NCBI GenBank assembly: GCA_030248225.1
Contig: JASANE010001721.1
Span: 1 to 64,000 of the forward strand
Direction: 5' to 3'
DNA: 64,000 nt
From: Trileptium ribeirensis
Taxonomy: Eukaryota > Nematoda > Enoplea > Enoplida > Thoracostomopsidae
The notes under the pieces were generated by a model. The model was given only the letters and a program-made list of their open reading frames with translations. It was not told the DNA's origin and did not search any database. The position numbers were made by a program, and so were the translations under genes. Of the stretch, positions 58,968 through 64,000 are shown piece after piece. The stretch's first letter is position 1; each line of letters opens with the position of its first letter.

Positions 58968-59826
58968 AACTGTTGTTCACCATGTACATTGACGACGTTG
59001 ATGATAATGTTCCGTGCTCAGTCTATAAATATGCTGATTAATTAAGACCTGCTCGTCGTATTCTGAGACAGTCACCTGATATGTGTTTTGATGCTCTGCA
59101 GGCGGACCTAGATAGCCTATCCGCATATTGTACCGAATGGAACATTGCCATTAATGAGCTAAAATATAAAGTAATGCACAGAGGCCAGAAAATCCATGCG
59201 TCCCTTATTCAGTGATGAATAATCTGCTGGCTATAACTGATGAATAAAAAGATCTGGGTGTGGTCATAACGCGCTCCCTTGGTTTCTCTAGACATTGTGC
59301 AGTCGTAGCAGATAAAGCTAGACGCGTCATCTTCCTTCTTCGTCGTACAATTCAGTAATGGAATAAACATGTTTGGCTGCTCCTATATCGCTCTCTTGTC
59401 CGTCCGCATGTTGAGTATGCAGCCAATGTATGGTCTCCATACTACAACCGTGACATTCAAATGGTTGAGAAAGTGCAACGACTCGCTACCAAACTACTTC
59501 CTGAGATCCGTCATCTTGATTATTACAGCCGCATGAGATATTTTGGACTTCAAAGTTTGGAAACTAGGCGCATACGTAGCGATCTAATTCTCATCTGCAA
59601 AATGACGAGGGGTGACGTGGCATTGGATATGCACCAGTTCTTTCAAAGTGGCTTTTCTGGTACACGCGACCATGCTATTACATTAGAAATAATAGATATA
59701 CCAAGGCTGGACATTAGGCGACACTTTTCACTCAAAGAAGTGTCCGGTTATGAAATTCACTTCCCCATCTTCAGTGATAAACGCAGGAACGCTGTCTTCG
59801 TTCAAACGGACGCTACATGCAGCTGA
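58968..59826 (+). pseudogene. Non-LTR reverse transcriptase fragment
   Basis: Starts near DDVDDNVPCSVYKYAD followed by a stop, where an intact copy would have the YADD box. It runs on through ALQADLDSLSAYCTEWNIAI and, after frame changes, to an open C-terminal piece (59461-59826) with MVEKVQRLATKLLPEIRHLD, YFGLQSLETRRIRSDLI and FSGTRDHAITLE. The C-terminal block resembles the element at 53985-55812 more than the 61.8-kb one. 5'-truncated and broken. Confidence 0.82.
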
Positions 59827-60112
59827 TGTATTGCCACTATAATCAAATCATTTTGTTTTCAAAATCTCAATCAGGCCTCGCGGACAAGCCTGGAAAATCT
59901 TCCCTTCTGCATGGTGCGAAGAATGAAAAACGATAATTTTTGCCACAAATTAGATCCCATCTATGCTCTGTACCATGCGCTGGGTCGAATGGTACGTCAA
60001 TATTACAAACAGTTGTTTCAACATTGCCAACGTTGCGGAAGATTTCAAATTTACCTGACCAATGTTAATCAATTTTTGCCGACTCTATACCTTTTCTATT
60101 TTCTTTAAGAAC

Positions 60113-60175
60113 CATATATATAAACCAATAATTTCGTGTTTCCTACGAAATAACATGTAACAAATTCATGTCTAG
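60113..60175 (-). repeat. Shared 65-bp block (copy 3 of 3)
   Basis: On the minus strand: TTGTTACATGTTATTTCGTA, GGAAACACGAAATTATTGGT and TTATAT, matching 44640-44705 and 53198-53262. Confidence 0.72.
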
Positions 60176-60410
60176 TAAAGGGATGGAATTGGAAACAAAG
60201 CGAAATTGTAGTCTACGCGATATAAAACCTTCAAGTTTGAAGCAGTTTACGCAGGGCTGTGCAACAGAATTTTTCCGGTGGTAGTCTAACCAATCAATCC
60301 TTGATGCGCTGCACGCAATAGATGATCATACATGTCTTACAATAAAAAGCATTACATATTGGAAATCGGGTTCGTTGAACGTAAAACCGTTTAATTCCCA
60401 TGAAAAGCTA

Positions 60411-60628
60411 CAGTACTCGCCAAAAATGACCGTCGCATTTCGAGCGAGCGAGTTCGAGCGAGTCGCGAGCGAGTCTCGAGCGAGTCGCGAGCGAGTGGCT
60501 CGCTCGAGATTTCGCAACTATTTAAATTAATAGAAAATTCTATTTTTAGAACAAATTTATTTCGAGCGAGTCGCGAGCGAGTGTCGAGCGAGTCGCGAGC
60601 GAGCGACAGTCATTTTTGGCGGGTACTG
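60411..60628. mobile_element. Tc1/mariner-like MITE with GAGCGAGTCG arms
   Basis: The inverted ends CAGTACTCGCCAAAAATGAC and (right, reverse complement) CAGTACCCGCCAAAAATGAC are flanked by TA on both sides (60409-60410 and 60629-60630). The arms consist of repeated CGAGCGAGTCG decamer-like units, which fold back on each other. A short AT-rich centre contains TAAAAATAGAA. 218 bp, no coding capacity. Confidence 0.9.
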
Positions 60629-60629
60629 T

Positions 60630-61437
60630 ATACTATAGTTAAGTTGGTCTCTAGATAGCAAAACTATCGTATCCATGGTGGTTAATAACCCAAAAACCAC
60701 TCATTGTAAAGTAAAAAGAAATAACACTGCGAAATTTGAAAAATCGCTATTTCTAGCTAAAGTTTGAAGAACCACATTCGAGCGAACTGCCGGTATTCCA
60801 AAAAAATTCGTTGTCAGCAAAGTTGTAGATCATGATGAGCTGATTCTGCATAGTGGTCTCCATCTTTAAGCGAAAATTGTATCGCCATAAATAGGCTGCA
60901 AAACACTGGTACCCGTAGGTCAGATTTGGAAAAGAACGCTTAAAAGCTTGTTTTTGTCATTTTGACCCGGAAGATGGAGTCGAACCTGAAGCTGTTCGCT
61001 GTTCAACCAAGGGGCACATAGCTTTTGCTATCGACGAAAAAAACTGCAGAAGGCCATACATCCGAAACGAAGTTATGAATGACACCGACAGAAAAAAGGA
61101 AATGTTCAGCGTTTTCGCCTTATGGAAACTCCACTAGCTTCATTTCATTAAAACTGAAACCGTAAAACCTTCAACTACACAGAAGGAAATCAAATTCACA
61201 TAAACTTTTACAAAAGCGAGCGAAACTAAATGGAGAATTTTGCAAATTAGGCTGTGTTTAAAAACATACAATATCATTAAAGTTTATAGTAATAATAATA
61301 TATACTAATAAACAAATACAAAAAGGCAAATAACTAAGAGAAAGAAGTTTGAAACACAACATGGAGCGACGCTGAAACAAGATCCACTAGCTATGTCAAC
61401 CACTAACACATATTACAAATATTTTAAAATATTATTT
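60630..61437. other. Unassigned; one tRNA-like remnant
   Basis: No gene recognised. The minus strand at 60964-61018 has a box-B-like GGTTCGACTCC preceded by TTGGTTGAACAGCG, perhaps a worn SINE head. Confidence 0.4.
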
Positions 61438-61469
61438 TAAATTAAATTTAAATTAAATTAAATTTGGGA

Positions 61470-61521
61470 AAGTTGGAAATGGAAACCTCAGTTGAGCTTC
61501 ATGCGGCGCCATTTCCAACTT
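61470..61521 (-). other. 3' UTR hairpin of the retrotransposon
   Basis: AAGTTGGAAATGG (61470-61482) and CCATTTCCAACTT (61509-61521) form a perfect 13-bp stem with a 26-nt loop. It sits just before the AT-rich 3' tract. In related retrotransposons such terminal structures are recognised by the reverse transcriptase; here that is inferred from position. Confidence 0.75.
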
Positions 61522-61811
61522 CCACTTTATTACAAACATAAATAGACAGACCATATTATGATTAACAAGTCAGTGAATATATACATGTATACAATTTATG
61601 CACATACACAGTCAGTAGTTGAAATACAAAACAAAACGAAAGCTATATAAATGTTGAAGAAATCTGCAGTTAAACAAGTGGAAATTGGAAAGTTTATGCA
61701 AGATATATATAATCATTATTGAGGAGACCTTTCCGTGGTATAAAAGGGCAGCAAGCCACTTATAGTTATACCACAAACATTAAATAAATATTACGCATAG
61801 CAACAGGTAAA

Positions 61812-63520
61812 TTATATATTTCTAGCAATGGTACGCCATGTATCAAAATTCAGGTTGTCTAGTCTTTTTTTAAACAAAGAACTGTTTATTGCTTTAACTA
61901 AAGGTAGTCCATTAATGTTCTCCGGTAGAGAGTTCCAGATTGGGACAACTCGATTAGCAAAAGCGTTTAGAAAAATGTTACTTTGACAACGAGGGACGAA
62001 CAACTTAAGAGAGTGGCCACGCGTTCTTCTCCCATCAGCTAATTGAAAAAAGTTATTTCTGTCAACTGCTACATCATTGTGTATAATTTTATAGCACATG
62101 ACTAAGTCTGCAATTAAACGTCTGTACTGCAGCGAATGAAGTTTTAGAAATGATAATCGCTTCAAGTAATTTGCGTCTCCAAGGCCGAATTTGCGAAAAA
62201 TTCTTTTCGTAAAGTAACGTTGCACTGACTCAATTTTATCAATATCGCCAAAAAGATAGGGTGACCATACCGGGGAGCAATATTCTAACACAGGCAATAC
62301 GTATGAACGAAAAGCAACAACAAGACAATCAATATCACAAACAGTGAAACATCGAAACAACATATTTATAATTTTATACGCTTTAGCAGTTATATTGTCA
62401 ATATGTTGCCTGAATTTTAAGTCAGAGGATAAAGTTACCCCAAGATCGCTGAATTGAGTTTTACATTCAATAAAAGCACTGTTAATACTATAAAGAGGCG
62501 TCAATGTGCCATGTCCTATACGAGAATGAATGCATTTATTAATTGCGACTGAGAGTTGCCAACGGTCAGCCCATTCTGATAAGGCATTTAAATCTAGCTG
62601 AAAACGATTCATGTCTTCTGGGGTTTTGATTATGCTATATACTTTAAGATCATCTGCGTACAATGATACATGAGAATACATAACATCAACAATATCATTT
62701 ATATATAGGACGAACAGCAAAGGACCAAGGACAGAACCTTGTGGAACCCCAGACTGTACCACGTAATCACGCGAAAAACAACTACCAAGTTTGACTTTCT
62801 GTTTCCGGTTAGTAAGGAAACTATCAAACCATCTTAAAAGGGGATCAGTGATTCCATATCCCTTAAGTTTTTGCAACAGCTTTTTATGCGGTACTGTGTC
62901 AAAGGCTTTTGCAAAGTCAACATAAACAATATCGGTCGCAAGTTGTTTGTCATAGAAACTAGCAAAGTTTGTCACAGCGTCAAGCAACTGGGTGCAAGTT
63001 GACTTCTTTTTAACAAATCCATGCTGTGCAGGGGAAAGTAAGGCATTTTCAAAAAGATGTGCGTATAATTGTGTATGAATTATACGCTCAAGTAGTCTAC
63101 ACACCGCACTAGTAAGTGAAATCGGACGATAGTTTGATGCCAACGTGCTATCGCCCTTTTTCAAAATAGGAATAACGTGAGCAGTTTTCCAACTCTTCGG
63201 AATAGCACCGCTCTGTAAAGATTCTGTGAAAATGATCCACAGAGGGAGAGCTAGCACATCGCTCAACCTCTTCAATAAAAAGTTCGGAATGCCATCAGGG
63301 GTATGCGATAATCTCGGCTGCAGGTGAGATAAAGCATTACAGACGTCATGAACAGTAATAGCAATATGAGATAAATACGTACCAACATCAACACGACAAT
63401 TAAAATTAGTGTCAACACAGTTATCAAGAACAAATACACTTTCATATTGGGATCTGAATAAATCACAAATTTCATCAGTTTCAAAAACCAACGTATTTGT
63501 TTCATTTCGAAGACATTTTA
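61812..63520 (-). CDS. Non-LTR retrotransposon ORF2, reverse transcriptase
   Basis: An open frame covers the whole RT domain and C-terminus. Counting from residue 1 at 63491: SHTPDGIPNFLLKRL (62-76), AHVIPILKKGD (104-114), NYRPISLTSAVCRLLERII (120-138), HGFVKKKSTCTQLL (157-170), IVYVDFAKAFDTV (motif A, catalytic Asp 192), SGVPQGSVLGPLLFVLYIND (247-266), SLYADDLKVY (motif C, Asp 280 and 281) and YFTKRIFRKFGLGD. All catalytic residues are present. Upstream the protein continues in another frame (63533-63922); an AACAAAAATG run at about 63540 is one A short of joining them. If that is a sequencing error the element could be active; otherwise it is freshly damaged. Confidence 0.92.
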
Positions 63521-63532
63521 CAATAAAATTGT

Positions 63533-64000
63533 TTATACGACATTTTTGTTCACGAACTTATATACTGATCCAATATTATTGGCTCGTAATAAGCATTTCT
63601 GATGAGCACTTTCATATTCATCAATAAGTTTCTTGACCAGCAAAGATTGAATTTTGTATCTCTCTCGATCTAATTGCGAAAAACACGTCCTCCAAAGTAA
63701 GCGTTTGCGATTTATGGCTCTGGATATGTAAGAGGGATAACGTTTAACATAAGTGTACTTTTTCAAAGGAACGAACAGTTCAATAGCAATTCGAATTTTT
63801 TCTTCAAAAATGTCCCACATTGTGTCAACAGAAGTATAAACAGAAAAAAGCAAATACCAATTAACTGCAAGCAAGTATCTTGATATTCCAGGGCTCATAT
63901 TTCTAAAGTCTCGATAGTACATATCTCGCCTGTTTCTAGTTTCCCCTGTAATTTCAAAGGCTACTGCATTATGATCACTACTAGAAAATGGTGCAGTAAC
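63533..64000 (-). CDS. Same ORF2, end of endonuclease and linker (partial)
   Basis: Open to the window edge. It contains SSSDHNAVAFEITG, the conserved Asp-His end of the endonuclease domain, then NRRDMYYRDFRNM, IFEEKIRIAIELFVPLKKYT and the basic linker SRAINRKRLLWRTCF leading to VYKFVNKNVV, stop at 63533. The next residues of ORF2 are in the RT frame (CRINNFIVKCLRNETNTL). The N-terminal endonuclease motifs lie outside the window. Confidence 0.85.
   Translation of the reverse strand, partial: VTAPFSSSDHNAVAFEITGETRNRRDMYYRDFRNMSPGISRYLLAVNWYLLFSVYTSVDTMWDIFEEKIRIAIELFVPLKKYTYVKRYPSYISRAINRKRLLWRTCFSQLDRERYKIQSLLVKKLIDEYESAHQKCLLRANNIGSVYKFVNKNVV

Larger units (their letters stand above)
61438..64000 (-). 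mobile_element. Nearly complete CR1/jockey-like non-LTR retrotransposon
   Basis: Extends off the right edge. In element order: end of the endonuclease domain (SSSDHNAVAF, encoded at about 63960-63985), linker, reverse transcriptase (to stop at 61812), 3' UTR with a 13-bp stem hairpin, and a terminal AATTT-type tract at about 61438-61468. The ORF1 and 5' region are outside the window. Confidence 0.88.

Overview
The window looks like AT-rich nuclear DNA of an invertebrate animal. It has intron-containing genes with GT..AG splice sites, tRNA-derived SINEs, several non-LTR retrotransposon families, hAT-, Tc1/mariner- and pogo-type DNA transposon remains, and satellite arrays. There are no bacterial operons, CRISPR arrays or rRNA genes. 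I cannot name the species. Coding density is very low, and most of the sequence is old repeats.

Layout. 1-31 kb is almost entirely repeats: a partly inverted repeat with clustered GTTCGCGAAC palindromes (0.4-4.6 kb), SINEs (5.1, 10.4, 22.2, 27.2 kb), terminal-inverted-repeat elements (5.5, 13.95, 22.7, 29.9 kb), a 119-bp satellite (6.8-7.6 kb), non-LTR fragments (9.3 and 12.4 kb) and a 137-bp tandem repeat (29.2 kb). 31.7-42.3 kb holds one convincing host gene on the minus strand. It has three exons that join in phase and encodes TBCC domain-containing protein 1 (TBCCD1, 620 aa). Its introns carry a Tc1-like MITE, a hAT-like MITE, minisatellites and a 455-bp duplication that copies the exon 3 acceptor.

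44.8-56.1 kb is a nested insertion. A CR1/jockey-like non-LTR retrotransposon (PHD-type ORF1, endonuclease, reverse transcriptase) is split twice. The first insertion (46764-52608, 5845 bp) is a DNA transposon with terminal inverted repeats, a 4-bp target duplication (ACTT) and subterminal repeats. On its minus strand it carries a three-exon gene for a protein of about 1010 aa with a PWWP-like N-terminus and a DUF7869-like, RNase-H/DDE-looking core. The second insertion (52719-53976) is a non-autonomous hAT-like element with an exact 8-bp duplication (GTATAGTG). Removing both insertions, with one target-duplication copy each, restores the retrotransposon reading frame across both junctions. 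The 5.8-kb element is the best candidate here for a poorly described system: an autonomous transposon whose presumed transposase is a PWWP-DUF7869 protein.

56-64 kb contains a possible first exon of an unknown gene (56.3-56.6 kb), a broken pogo-type transposase, another RT fragment, a Tc1-like MITE with expanded GAGCGAGTCG repeats, and a nearly complete non-LTR retrotransposon on the minus strand that runs off the right edge. Two otherwise coherent reading frames each look one A short in an A-run, which suggests homopolymer errors in the assembly or very recent decay.
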